A DNA stretch of 62,139 nt from Bacteroidota bacterium (GCA_025363385.1 JANYEA010000148.1:1-62139), one strand, 5' to 3'; numbered from the stretch's first letter, positions 18,483 to 27,981 are shown. Program-made: numbers and translations. Notes: a model not told the origin generated them from the letters alone.

Positions 18483-19253
18483 CTATTTTCTCCAGAACAC
18501 ATCATAGGAAAAACGAATTAGTGTAGCTATTACTACAAAAAGAAATATAATTCTGATGAATTGATTCCCTTTTGAAATGGCCATTCTTGCACCTAAAATA
18601 CCGCCCATAGCATTGCATATTGCCATCGGGATAGCTACATGCCATAAAATATGTCCTTTTAAAAAAAAAAGTAAAATTGATCCGAGATTGGTGGCTAGAT
18701 TTATTATTTTGGCATGGGCGGATGCTTGTAAGAAATCGAACCCTAATACACTAATAAAAGCCAAAACTAAGAAACTACCGGCGCCAGGGCCAATAAAACC
18801 ATCATAAAAACCAAGGATCAGACTTATTAATACGGCATAAAGGATTTGTTTTTTCTCACTTATTATTTGTTTTTTGTGAAGCCCAAAACCTTTATTGGTA
18901 AAAGAATAAATAACCACAAATACTAAAACCACAAGTATAATGGGTTTCATAAATCGGTTACTCATCTGAGTTAATAAATAAGAACCAGAAAAAGAGGCAA
19001 TAAAGGCTATTGAACACATGAATAGCATCCTTTGCCAGTTTATTTTCACTTGTTTGATATACTGTTTAGCAGCAAAAAAAGTACCACTAAATGAAGGAAT
19101 CTTAAGTGATCCAATTACAGTGGCAACTGGAAGTTGGGGTAATAAAATTAAAGAGGCTGGTGTTTGTATCAAACCTCCGCCACCTACAATTGCATCCACA
19201 AATCCTGCAATACCTGCAAATACACATAAAAAAATTAGAGTAGTTGTATCCAA
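18483..19253 (-). CDS. TSUP family (TauE/SafE-like) permease
   Basis: 256 residues with about eight transmembrane helices and the family start GFVDAIVGGGGLIQTPASLI; a second half-repeat carries GFYDGFIGPGAGSFLVLAFI. TSUP proteins move sulfite, organosulfonates or related anions across the inner membrane. The substrate cannot be predicted here and no sulfur-metabolism gene is adjacent. It starts eight bases downstream of the EamA gene and is probably in the same transcript. Confidence 0.9.
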   Translation of the reverse strand: MDTTTLIFLCVFAGIAGFVDAIVGGGGLIQTPASLILLPQLPVATVIGSLKIPSFSGTFFAAKQYIKQVKINWQRMLFMCSIAFIASFSGSYLLTQMSNRFMKPIILVVLVFVVIYSFTNKGFGLHKKQIISEKKQILYAVLISLILGFYDGFIGPGAGSFLVLAFISVLGFDFLQASAHAKIINLATNLGSILLFFLKGHILWHVAIPMAICNAMGGILGARMAISKGNQFIRIIFLFVVIATLIRFSYDVFWRK

Positions 19254-19261
19254 TGTGATGC

Positions 19262-20209
19262 TTATTTAGAAATTTCTGGGTAGGAATTCTTCTTAATAGG
19301 ATTGAACGAACTTAAATTGGCAATTACCAAACCTCCTATTACCATAAGTCCACTAATAACATGTATGCTAGTAAACTTTTCTCCGAGTATGAGAACAGCT
19401 TCTAGGGTACTAAAAATCGGCGTTAGATTGCCAAATAATACGGTTCTCGAGGTTCCTAGTTTTTGTAATGCAATATTCCAACAAAGAAATGCTATTACAG
19501 ATGTTCCAAAACCTAGATATAAGATTGATCCAATTAATGCAGGAGTAAATTGAGGTCTGGGAAAATACCAGTTTTCAATTAAGAAAAAGGGAAAAAGCAT
19601 CATTGCACCCATTGAAAATATAAGCATTAAAAAATGAAGACTTGAAATGCTTAGAGGTTTCTTTTTTACTAACACACTATAAATGGCAAAACAAAATCCT
19701 GCTGCTAAAATCCACAAATCGCCCACTCCAAAATGTAAGGACCATAATTTTTCAAAACTACCTTTTGATAGTAGTATTAATATTCCAATAATACACATTA
19801 TCAAACCAACTAATCGGGTTGCATTTACCTTTTCTTTGAGAAAAATAATTGCAAATACAGTGGCAAAAATAGGAGAGGACGTGGTGCCAATAAGTGCCAT
19901 GTTTATGGCTGTTGTGAAATGCCCGGACACGTAAATACAGGTATTGAATAATGCAATGCCTGATAAAGCAACCCAGAATAAATAGCGAATATTTTCTTTG
20001 ATATATTGCTTTTCTTTTTTATAAGAAGGCCAAGCAATTGGGATGATGATTAGTGAGGCTAAAGTCCATCGGAAAAATGCCAAACTTATTGGGCCAATTA
20101 ATTGACTAACACCTTTTGAAATCACAAAATTTCCTGCCCAAATCATTGTGGCAAGTACAGCCAAACTAATGCCAAGTATTTGATCTTTTTTTAGATGGGA
20201 TACACTCAT
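19262..20209 (-). CDS. EamA/DMT family transporter
   Basis: 315 residues with ten predicted transmembrane helices arranged as two EamA repeats, the first starting GISLAVLATMIWAGNFVISK and the second GDLWILAAGFCFAIYSVLVK. Drug/metabolite transporters usually export amino acids or other small metabolites; no substrate can be assigned. It starts ten bases after the radical SAM gene. Confidence 0.92.
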   Translation of the reverse strand: MSVSHLKKDQILGISLAVLATMIWAGNFVISKGVSQLIGPISLAFFRWTLASLIIIPIAWPSYKKEKQYIKENIRYLFWVALSGIALFNTCIYVSGHFTTAINMALIGTTSSPIFATVFAIIFLKEKVNATRLVGLIMCIIGILILLSKGSFEKLWSLHFGVGDLWILAAGFCFAIYSVLVKKKPLSISSLHFLMLIFSMGAMMLFPFFLIENWYFPRPQFTPALIGSILYLGFGTSVIAFLCWNIALQKLGTSRTVLFGNLTPIFSTLEAVLILGEKFTSIHVISGLMVIGGLVIANLSSFNPIKKNSYPEISK

Positions 20210-20219
20210 TTATTCAATT

Positions 20220-21521
20220 CTAAAAGTGGGCAAAATCGGCTTTGAAATTTCCATTGATCCGTTCTATCGGAGGATTGAAATATCCGAAAGCTAATTTTGG
20301 AAATTCTTCACTGAGTAATTCCATCATTTGTTTTATTCCTAAAATATCGCCTGTTTCATAAACGCCAATTTTTCCCATATACCAATCTGGGTCAATATTA
20401 AAATTGCGCCATTGGATCATACTAATATTTGTGTACCTGATTAGTTCTCTTAATGCTTCATATTCTTCTACAGTATCCGTCATTCCTGGGAAAACAAAAT
20501 AATTTATACTTGCCCAGCCTCCGAAGTCGGTAACCACTTTCATGCTTTCAATAATGTCTTCAAATTGATAATTATTGGGGCGGTAATAGGGGTCGTAAAT
20601 ATGCTTTCTTGCAGAGTTGGTACTTACCCGAATGCTATCTAGGCCGGCTTCACACAATGCCTTTACAGCATCGGGTTTTGAACCATTCGTATTGATATTG
20701 ATACTTCCTCTTTTTGTATGTTTCCTAATTTCAATGATGGCTTCACGAATGGTTTCCCACATCAATAAAGGTTCACCTTCACAGCCCTGCCCAAAACTAA
20801 TGATTGGAAAAGGTGCTTCCATTAAATGTGGAACAGTAAATTCAACAATTTCTGCAGCCGTGGGTTTAAATGTTAATCTATCCTGAGTGCTTACAATGGA
20901 TTCTGATTCTGGTTGAAATGAAATGCAACCGATACAATTTGCATTACAAGCAGGGGACGTTGGCACAGGACATTCCCATCGACCTAGGGAAAAATTTTTA
21001 GCAGCAGGACAATCATAGGTCATACAACAATTTTCCATGAGATGTTTTACCAAACGATTATCAGGGTAGTTTTTTAATAAATTGGATGCTCCAATCTCAA
21101 TTTCATTTTCATTATATCCAACTGATTCCTGACGAATATCTTGTTCAATTCTTAAAGCGGTCACATAAAATTTCTGATCTAACCAGCCAGCTGCTGTATA
21201 ACAAAATAAAGGAAGGGTAGGTGCTTCTGCAGATGATTCAAATGCAGCAATATATAATCCTGTATGAGCAGGGGGTATAAAAGCTGCAACTGCCCAGCCT
21301 TTATCGCAAAGTCGCATGTCGCCAGTTACCACATCAATACCAATACCCCTTCTGCCTGGTAATTCATATAAATTACCTCCGGATGGTAATTCAATCCAAT
21401 CTTCAGCAGGAACAGGTAATGCATCCCAGCCAGCTCTACCTGTGGCATATAAACTAGTGTCCTCAAAAATATTTCCCTCTCCGTCGGAATATAATAAATA
21501 GGGTGATGATGTTATTGTCAT
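20220..21521 (-). CDS. Radical SAM protein of unknown function with upstream cysteine cluster
   Basis: 433 residues. The radical SAM motif is Cys192-X3-Cys196-X2-Cys199 (ACNANCIGC), placed unusually far from the N-terminus, followed by an SAM-binding strand (FPIISFGQGCEGEPLLMW, equivalent to the GGE motif) and a TIM-barrel-like rest. Four more cysteines lie directly upstream (165, 166, 171, 184) and could hold an auxiliary cluster. The first ~160 residues form a separate domain I do not recognise. The substrate is unknown. It is encoded between a membrane protein and an EamA exporter in a run headed by a ureohydrolase. Confidence 0.88.
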   Translation of the reverse strand: MTITSSPYLLYSDGEGNIFEDTSLYATGRAGWDALPVPAEDWIELPSGGNLYELPGRRGIGIDVVTGDMRLCDKGWAVAAFIPPAHTGLYIAAFESSAEAPTLPLFCYTAAGWLDQKFYVTALRIEQDIRQESVGYNENEIEIGASNLLKNYPDNRLVKHLMENCCMTYDCPAAKNFSLGRWECPVPTSPACNANCIGCISFQPESESIVSTQDRLTFKPTAAEIVEFTVPHLMEAPFPIISFGQGCEGEPLLMWETIREAIIEIRKHTKRGSININTNGSKPDAVKALCEAGLDSIRVSTNSARKHIYDPYYRPNNYQFEDIIESMKVVTDFGGWASINYFVFPGMTDTVEEYEALRELIRYTNISMIQWRNFNIDPDWYMGKIGVYETGDILGIKQMMELLSEEFPKLAFGYFNPPIERINGNFKADFAHF

Positions 21522-21561
21522 GCTAAAAGAATAAAAATGCGTAATAAATTGAGTCCTTTTG

Positions 21562-22125
21562 TTATACTTCAGTAAGTGCTTCTTTAAATCTCATCTGGCA
21601 AAACTCGTTAAATTCTTTTTCATCCTGTGCAGTTGATCCAGATTGGATGTCTTTTTGAACGAGTTTATTATTTTTGAAATCTACTGTTATAATACCATCC
21701 TTGAGAATAACATTGCTTAATTCTGTCCAGGAATATCTTTGTTTAGGGAAACTATTAAATACAATTTCGTCCATTCCAAAAGCAATTTCCTGTGGAAATT
21801 TTGCTTGTTTCTCTAAAATTGCTGCAACCATATATATTAATGTCATCCATTTTCCATTGGGTATAAAAAACCAGCCTGCTGCGGCCATTAAAAGACCCAT
21901 CCTATAAAATGGTTGATGATTTCTATTTTCAGCTATGATGCAATAAATCCACCATAGAATAATTCCACTGATCGCAATATAAAGAACAGTAGGTCTTAAC
22001 GCCTCTTTTTGAAAAAGTATCATACAAAAAACTACAATACTAAGAAGGTACATCAGCTGACTTATCCAATTAATAAAGCGATAACTGGGTCTTTTCAACT
22101 CAATAATGAATTCGTATATTTTCAT
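21562..22125 (-). CDS. Membrane protein with PH-like C-terminal domain, unknown function
   Basis: 187 residues. Three to four hydrophobic segments lie between ~20 and ~115 (ISQLMYLLSIVVFCMILF, VLYIAISGIILWWIYCII, GLLMAAAGWFFIP). The soluble C-terminus (~120-187) contains RYSWTELSNVILKDGIITVDF, a pattern seen in bacterial PH-like domains. No named family recognised. It is 12 bases downstream of the ureohydrolase and 40 bases upstream of the radical SAM gene. Confidence 0.7.
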   Translation of the reverse strand: MKIYEFIIELKRPSYRFINWISQLMYLLSIVVFCMILFQKEALRPTVLYIAISGIILWWIYCIIAENRNHQPFYRMGLLMAAAGWFFIPNGKWMTLIYMVAAILEKQAKFPQEIAFGMDEIVFNSFPKQRYSWTELSNVILKDGIITVDFKNNKLVQKDIQSGSTAQDEKEFNEFCQMRFKEALTEV

Positions 22126-22137
22126 GAAATCAACTGA

Positions 22138-23181
22138 TTAAATAGATTTTTTTACCATTAAATTAGAAAGGCGCCATAATAAATGTGCACCTACATTACT
22201 GTCCCAATCTGTTTGACCCACTCCAATTTCTACAAGGTCAAATCCTATTAGTTCTCTTCCTGATTCAACTATTTGTTTTACCAAGTATAATACTTGTTCA
22301 GTCTCAAACCCGCCTTGAACAGGGGTTCCAGTATTCGGACAATATTTTCTATCTAATCCATCAATATCAAAACTTAAGTAAACTTTTTGAGGTAAATGAT
22401 TGATCATTTCTTCTGAAATATGTTTCCAGGTTTCACCTTCAAATTGACGTTCTTTAATAAATTGATCTAAATAGGTAACTACTCTGCTATTACTATTGCA
22501 AACATAATTCCATTCTTCTTCACAATATTCTCGGATTCCAATCTGAACTAATTTTTGAATGGAAGGAATTTCTTCCAGTGCATTATACATGATGGAAGCA
22601 TGTGAGTAATTAAAACTTTCGTATCCTTTTCTTAGATCACAATGTGCATCAATTTGTAAAACACCAAATGCACCATGTTCTTGTTCTAATGCTTTCAAAA
22701 AACCTAGAGAAATGCTATGATCACCTCCTAATAACCCAACTTTTTTTCCATGTTTTAATAGGTCGATACAATGGTCATAAACCCATTGATTCATATAGAG
22801 ACTACCCTCATTAATATCTTTCAAACTTTTGGTCATGAATTTATTGTCCTCAACCTTCGCACCCTTTGAAATATAATCAATGTAGAGTTCAGCTTCTTTG
22901 CGCAAATAATCACTTTTTAGCAAAAGCTTTTTATCAATATCCCTCATGAAAAACCCTTTTTTCCAGCCATGATTTACATTGCAATCTAAAAGATCAACTT
23001 GAATACTTGCCTTGAATACGTGTTCCGGGGCACGGGCAGTTCCTGCGCCATAGCTAACGGTAACCTCCCAGGGAACTGGAACAATTACTAAACTAGCTTC
23101 TTCCTCCGTAAAAGGAAGGCCAAAAATATTGTTGTTGGGGTTTCCTACGGAATTACTGTTAAATAGGGATATATCGGACAT
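22138..23181 (-). CDS. Ureohydrolase (arginase/agmatinase) family protein
   Basis: 347 residues from the Met at 23181 (MSDISLFNSNSVG); an in-frame ATG at 23208 would add nine residues. The binuclear manganese site is complete: GGDHSISLG, DAHCDLR and SFDIDGLD motifs are all present. Relatives hydrolyse guanidino compounds such as agmatine, arginine or formiminoglutamate. With PNTGTPVQGGF after the last motif it fits the agmatinase-like group common in Bacteroidota, but the substrate is not certain. It heads the leftward run that includes the membrane protein and the radical SAM enzyme. Confidence 0.88.
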   Translation of the reverse strand: MSDISLFNSNSVGNPNNNIFGLPFTEEEASLVIVPVPWEVTVSYGAGTARAPEHVFKASIQVDLLDCNVNHGWKKGFFMRDIDKKLLLKSDYLRKEAELYIDYISKGAKVEDNKFMTKSLKDINEGSLYMNQWVYDHCIDLLKHGKKVGLLGGDHSISLGFLKALEQEHGAFGVLQIDAHCDLRKGYESFNYSHASIMYNALEEIPSIQKLVQIGIREYCEEEWNYVCNSNSRVVTYLDQFIKERQFEGETWKHISEEMINHLPQKVYLSFDIDGLDRKYCPNTGTPVQGGFETEQVLYLVKQIVESGRELIGFDLVEIGVGQTDWDSNVGAHLLWRLSNLMVKKSI

Positions 23182-23317
23182 GGTATGAGGATTGCAAACT
23201 CTATGCAAATTACCCTCAATTTTTGAGTTTTGGCCAAAATTGTTAAGTTATAAGGCATTATTTTATTCGCAAATTATAAGGAATTCACAATTTGGCATAA
23301 GTATTGATAAACATCAG

Positions 23318-23347
23318 TTGTAGCTCCACTATTTTGGGCTATTTTTG
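23318..23347 (+). promoter_or_regulatory. Candidate Bacteroidota promoter of ccmE-ccmF
   Basis: TTG (23318-23320), 19 bases, then TATTTTTG (23340-23347), an exact TAnnTTTG. The ccmE start is 17 bases downstream. Confidence 0.65.
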
Positions 23348-23364
23348 CAGCAGAAAATCACAAT

Positions 23365-23775
23365 ATGAAAAAGACCCACATTATCATCCTAGTTCTTATT
23401 GCGATCAGTATCGTGGTATTGATAAGTTATACTGGAGATTTGTCTACTTATGAAACCATTTCTTCTGCACGTCAGAAGGAGGGTAAATTCGTTACTTTGA
23501 TTGCAAAAGTAGACAAAAAGCAGCCCGTTGAATATGATGCAATAAAGAATCCTAATTATTTAAGCTTCACAGCCCTTGATTCACTTGGTGGCAGTATCAA
23601 AGTGATCTATCACAATAATAAGCCCACTGATATGGAAAAAAGTGAAAGAATTGTTTTAAAAGGAAGGGTACAGGGAGATCATTTTGATTGTAAAGATATT
23701 TTGTTGAAATGCCCTTCCAAGTATAAAGACGATCCTAATTCTACTCAAAAGTCAGTTCAAAGCACTGGAAAATAA
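23365..23775 (+). CDS. ccmE: Cytochrome c maturation protein CcmE (CXXXY type)
   Basis: 136 residues: one N-terminal membrane anchor (~5-21) and an OB-fold periplasmic domain. CcmE is the heme chaperone that binds heme covalently and delivers it to CcmF. In classical CcmE the heme-binding residue is His in HXXXY; here the aligned position is Cys116 in CPSKY (Cys116, Tyr120). CXXXY versions are known from sulfate reducers and archaea and I believe are common in Bacteroidota. The gene is 43 bases upstream of ccmF, with its own promoter, and supports a shortened Ccm-type pathway. Confidence 0.88.
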   Translation: MKKTHIIILVLIAISIVVLISYTGDLSTYETISSARQKEGKFVTLIAKVDKKQPVEYDAIKNPNYLSFTALDSLGGSIKVIYHNNKPTDMEKSERIVLKGRVQGDHFDCKDILLKCPSKYKDDPNSTQKSVQSTGK

Positions 23776-23818
23776 ATTTCCACATTTAGAATCTTTTATT
23801 TTATCCTAATCCATATAC

Positions 23819-26281
23819 ATGAATTATATTGGTGAACATTTATTGCCTGGACAGATTGGACATTTTTTAGCTATCCTGAGTTTTGTATCTTCTTTGATTG
23901 CCTCATATGCCTATTTCAATGCAAATAAAGAATCAAATATTTCGGATCGTCAAAGTTGGATACGATTTTCGCGTGCCGTTTTTGCTGTGGAAACAATATC
24001 CGTATTTGCCATTTTTGGTTTGATTGTTTTTATTGTTTCAAATCATTACCATGAATACTTTTTTGCCTGGAATCACTCTTCAAGATCACTAGAACCTAAG
24101 TACTTATTGAGTTGTATTTGGGAGGATCAATCAGGTAGTTTTCTTTTATGGAGTATTTGGCATTGTGTTTTAGGATGGGTACTGATTTGGAAAAATAAAG
24201 AGTGGGAAGCAGGTACCTTATTTGTAATTAATGTTGGACAGGTTTGCATTTCGAGTATGCTATTGGGGATTTATTTCTTTGGAGCAAAAATCGGAAATAA
24301 TCCATTTATTCTATGGCGAGAGCATATGCCAGATATTCCCATTTTTGCAAATCCAGATTACTTGCAATTACCAAGGGTATATGAAGGAAATGACCTGAAT
24401 ACATTATTACAAAATTATTGGATGGTAATTCATCCTCCGATTTTGTTTCTAGGTTTCGCTTCTACTATCATTCCATTTGCATTTGCTTTTGCAGGTTTAA
24501 TGAATAATAGACATGATTGGGTAAAGCCAGTGATTCCTTGGGCAAGTTTTTCAGCAGCAATCCTTGGGTTAGGAATTATGATGGGTGCTGCTTGGGCATA
24601 TGAAAGCCTTTCTTTTGGTGGTTATTGGGCTTGGGATCCAGTAGAGAATGCCTCTTTGGTTCCCTGGTTAACATTGGTTGCAGGATTGCATGTGAATTTA
24701 GTATATAAAAACACAGGTTACTCTTTAAGGTCTACCTACTTCTTTTACTTTATCACTTTTACATTGATTTTATATTCAACTTTTTTAACAAGAAGTGGAA
24801 TACTTGCCGATACATCTGTACACGCTTTTACAGTAGATGACAAAAATCTTCAAGCTATCTATATTCAATTGGTAGGCTTTATTTTAGTTTTCTTAGTTCC
24901 TGCTATGTATCTATTTTTTAGAAATCTAAAAAAGATACCAACTATTCAAAAAGAGGAACAAACCTATAGTAGAGAGTTTTGGATGTTTATTGGTGCGCTG
25001 GTTTTATTTATGGCAGGTATTGTAATTAGTGCAAAGACCTCTACACCTGTATTTAATAAAGTATTCGGAACAAAAATTGCGCCACCGGAAGACGCAGAAT
25101 TTGCACATAACCAAATTCAGGTTTTTGTGGCAATGGTGGTAGGATTATTAACAGCTGTTACACAGTTTCTAAAATATAAGAATACATCTAAAGACCAGTT
25201 TGGAAAAAAAATTTGGATACCTACTGCTATTGCATTGGTAATCAGCTTATCTATAAGTTTCCTGGGTGGGATTCATTTTGATAAAAAAGGCCCGGTTTTC
25301 TTAGTGGCCATTCATATTGCCATATTTACAGCAGTATATGCAATTGTTGCAAATTTGTTTTATATCATCGATGCTTTAAAAGGTAAACTCAAATCAGCCG
25401 GTGCAAGTGTGGCACATATCGGTTTTGGAATGGTGCTCGTTGGGATCTTAATATCATCGGCTAAAAAAACTGTATTGAGTTGGAATACAACAGGTGTAAC
25501 TGTTTTACAGAAAAATGAAAAAGGTGCTCAGGGAGATCCTGCAGAAAATCTAACCCTTTTTAAATCTGTTGCAACCGATATGGGGAGATATATGGTTACT
25601 TATGTGAAAGACACAATAAATCCTGTGGATCACAAACGCTATTTCGAAATTGATTTTTCTGCAAAGGATAAATCAGACAATTTTAAATTATATCCCGATG
25701 TAATGAAACAGAATAAAGGTATGGAAGGATTTTCTGCTAACCCATCTGCAAAGCATTATTGGTTCAAAGATATTTTTGCATACATCACATCATTTCAGGA
25801 AAATAATGTGGCAGATACCGCTACATTTAGAGATAAAACAATTAAAACTGGGGATACCCTTTTTTATAGTAATGGATTGATGATTTTGGATAAAGTTGTG
25901 GTGAATCCTGAAGAACAAAAATCTAAATTGGAAGCAGGAGAGGTATCTTTATTCCTGAATATCACTGTGATTTCAAAAGAGGGTAGAAAATACCAGGCTA
26001 ATCCAGGGATAGCAATAAAAGGGCAATCCCTAAGATTTGTAAACGACACCATACGTGCACAAAGTTTAGTGCTACAATTCAATAAAGTAATCGATCAGGC
26101 CAATGGTAAATTAGAAATAGGAGTAAAAGAAAGTGGCGCTATCACAGATTTAATCACTTTAAAAGTATACGAGTTTCCCTTAATAAATGTACTTTGGTTA
26201 GGAGTAGTGGTAATGGTTACAGGCTTTGGAATGGCAATTCGTCAAAGGTTGTTAATGAAATCTAATTTAAAATCTGTCTAA
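23819..26281 (+). CDS. ccmF: Cytochrome c heme lyase CcmF/CcsA-type
   Basis: 820 residues with about 14-15 transmembrane helices. It carries the CcmF entry motif WEDQSGSFLLW and the heme-handling WWD segment GGYWAWDPVENASLVPWL, followed by conserved histidines (HVNLVYK, and His in SVHAFTVDD). The C-terminal third has a large periplasmic domain (~600-790) before a final helix. CcmF attaches heme to the CXXCH motif of apocytochrome c. Length is in range for bacterial CcmF (usually 650-700) plus ~120 extra residues in the periplasmic part. Confidence 0.9.
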   Translation: MNYIGEHLLPGQIGHFLAILSFVSSLIASYAYFNANKESNISDRQSWIRFSRAVFAVETISVFAIFGLIVFIVSNHYHEYFFAWNHSSRSLEPKYLLSCIWEDQSGSFLLWSIWHCVLGWVLIWKNKEWEAGTLFVINVGQVCISSMLLGIYFFGAKIGNNPFILWREHMPDIPIFANPDYLQLPRVYEGNDLNTLLQNYWMVIHPPILFLGFASTIIPFAFAFAGLMNNRHDWVKPVIPWASFSAAILGLGIMMGAAWAYESLSFGGYWAWDPVENASLVPWLTLVAGLHVNLVYKNTGYSLRSTYFFYFITFTLILYSTFLTRSGILADTSVHAFTVDDKNLQAIYIQLVGFILVFLVPAMYLFFRNLKKIPTIQKEEQTYSREFWMFIGALVLFMAGIVISAKTSTPVFNKVFGTKIAPPEDAEFAHNQIQVFVAMVVGLLTAVTQFLKYKNTSKDQFGKKIWIPTAIALVISLSISFLGGIHFDKKGPVFLVAIHIAIFTAVYAIVANLFYIIDALKGKLKSAGASVAHIGFGMVLVGILISSAKKTVLSWNTTGVTVLQKNEKGAQGDPAENLTLFKSVATDMGRYMVTYVKDTINPVDHKRYFEIDFSAKDKSDNFKLYPDVMKQNKGMEGFSANPSAKHYWFKDIFAYITSFQENNVADTATFRDKTIKTGDTLFYSNGLMILDKVVVNPEEQKSKLEAGEVSLFLNITVISKEGRKYQANPGIAIKGQSLRFVNDTIRAQSLVLQFNKVIDQANGKLEIGVKESGAITDLITLKVYEFPLINVLWLGVVVMVTGFGMAIRQRLLMKSNLKSV

Positions 26282-26349
26282 GCACTTATAGGGTTACTTT
26301 TTATGTTCGGGCAGCATTAATACTATAAAGCAGGTCTCTTAATTAAGAA

Positions 26350-26967
26350 GTGAAAAAATCAATTCTATATATCGTTCTGGTGCTGCTATTTTTAGCTGTT
26401 GGAACCAATCGAGCAATTTCCCAAACCGTAGGTGCTTACGATACGGTAAGGGTTTATGCCTATATATCACCTCAAGGTGATACGGTACCCATGAGTTACT
26501 TACCGAATGTAGAAGTGTATACTCGCCTGAATGATAAGTGGAAAAAGTATTGGGCCGATTGGACAAGATTGAGAAATGCAGTATATGTTACTTATCCGTA
26601 TGCAAAGGCTGCAGGTAGGATTATGAACGATATAAATGCTCGTTTGGTAAATGTTACAGACAGAGCTAAGCGCAGGCAAATTATACATGCCAGAGAAAAA
26701 GAATTGAAAAAAGAGTTTACAGATAAGCTTACACAACTATCCATTTACCAAGGGAAAGTGTTGATGAAATTAATCTATCGTGAAACAGGCAATAACTGTT
26801 ATGAAATTATTGATGATTATAAAGGATTTATAAATGCTGCATTTTGGCAAACTATTGCCATTTTATTCGGAAGTAACCTGAAACAGAAATACGATCCAAA
26901 GGGTACTGATGCAGATATGGAAAAGATAGTAATTGATGTAGAAAAAATGTATGGATATCGCAGTTAA
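26350..26967 (+). CDS. DUF4294 family secreted protein
   Basis: 205 residues. The start is GTG, needed to include the signal peptide (MKKSILYIVLVLLFLAVGTNRAIS). The conserved C-terminal part, YRETGNNCYEIIDDYKGFIN then AAFWQTIAILFGSNLKQKYD, matches the Bacteroidota family DUF4294, of unknown function. Its stop codon shares the tetranucleotide TTAA with the convergent aat gene. The gap of 68 bases from ccmF has no terminator, so it may be read with the ccm genes. Confidence 0.82.
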   Translation: MKKSILYIVLVLLFLAVGTNRAISQTVGAYDTVRVYAYISPQGDTVPMSYLPNVEVYTRLNDKWKKYWADWTRLRNAVYVTYPYAKAAGRIMNDINARLVNVTDRAKRRQIIHAREKELKKEFTDKLTQLSIYQGKVLMKLIYRETGNNCYEIIDDYKGFINAAFWQTIAILFGSNLKQKYDPKGTDADMEKIVIDVEKMYGYRS

Positions 26968-27608
26968 ATTAACTGATTTATACATTGAATAAATTGGTCT
27001 CTGCCAATCATTTTTGCTCCTAGACTTTCTAAATGTGCCGTATAAATTTGACAGTCAATAATTTCTATACCTTCCGTTTTCAATAGTTCAACAAATGAAA
27101 TAAAGGCATATTTACTGGCATTATTCAGTAAACTAAACATGCTTTCCCCAAAAAATACCTTTCCCATTTTAATACCATAAAGGCCTCCTACTAATTTTCC
27201 ATCAAGCCAAACTTCAGCACTTTGTGCAAATCCCAATTCATGTAATTCAATATAAGACTGTTCAACAGCATCTGTTATCCAGGTTCCATCTTGCTCCCTT
27301 CTTTTTACAGTTTTACATTTAGCAATTACTTCTCTGAAGGCTTTATTTGTTGTGAATTGAAAATGTCTTTTTTTTAAGAGCGATTGCATGCTCCTGCTAA
27401 TTTGTAAATTACTAGGATATAATACAAATCTAGGATCAGGACTCCACCATAATGGAATATCACCGTCATACCAGGGAAAGATGCCGTTTTTATAAGCAAT
27501 CAGTAAACGGTTTACTGATAAATCTCCACCCATCGCCAATAAACCTTCACAATCAGCATCTGTAACTGGAGGGAACCATAATTTATTATCTAAGGCATAA
27601 ATGGGCAT
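26964..27608 (-). CDS. aat: Leucyl/phenylalanyl-tRNA-protein transferase Aat
   Basis: 214 residues with the family signatures YKNGIFPWYDGDIPLWWSPD and PRFVL near the N-terminus and ESMFSLLNNASKYAFISF in the catalytic GNAT-like domain. Aat adds Leu or Phe to proteins whose N-terminus is Lys or Arg, creating an N-degron that ClpS recognises. Length is typical. clpS is the next gene upstream, 63 bases away on the same strand, so source and reader of the degron are encoded together. Confidence 0.95.
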   Translation of the reverse strand: MPIYALDNKLWFPPVTDADCEGLLAMGGDLSVNRLLIAYKNGIFPWYDGDIPLWWSPDPRFVLYPSNLQISRSMQSLLKKRHFQFTTNKAFREVIAKCKTVKRREQDGTWITDAVEQSYIELHELGFAQSAEVWLDGKLVGGLYGIKMGKVFFGESMFSLLNNASKYAFISFVELLKTEGIEIIDCQIYTAHLESLGAKMIGRDQFIQCINQLI

Positions 27609-27671
27609 GTAATTGCTTGATTGTGGGTAACATCATGCAAAATGCACGTATGGTGTATCAATTCTGTTGTT

Positions 27672-27977
27672 TTAAACGAAAACCTCTATTGTGGCACCAA
27701 TGCCACGATCAGTGATGGCGTCACACATTGGTTTTAGCAATTCATAATCTCCTTTTTTAACAGCATATTTACCTTTATGATGTATAAATAGGGCACATTG
27801 CTCAGCTTGTTCTTCAGAATGACCACAAACTTCCATAAGAGTATCAATCACCCATTCAAAGGTATTTACTTCATCGTTCCATACAATTAAGCTGAAATTG
27901 GAATTAATTTCAGTAATGGTTTCTACCGAAGATTCTTCCCAGGGGAGCGCTGCATCATTATTGGTGGATAGAGGCAT
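27672..27977 (-). CDS. clpS: ATP-dependent Clp protease adaptor ClpS
   Basis: 101 residues. The core has the N-degron pocket motif VWNDEVNTFEWVIDTLMEVCGH and the downstream HHKGKYAVKKGDYE. ClpS binds proteins with N-terminal Leu, Phe, Tyr or Trp and hands them to ClpA or ClpC. The N-terminal ~25 residues (MPLSTNNDAALPWEESS) form the expected flexible tail. A TACCTTTG promoter element lies only four bases upstream of the ATG, hinting at a leaderless or very short-leader transcript. Confidence 0.95.
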   Translation of the reverse strand: MPLSTNNDAALPWEESSVETITEINSNFSLIVWNDEVNTFEWVIDTLMEVCGHSEEQAEQCALFIHHKGKYAVKKGDYELLKPMCDAITDRGIGATIEVFV

Positions 27978-27981
27978 AGTT

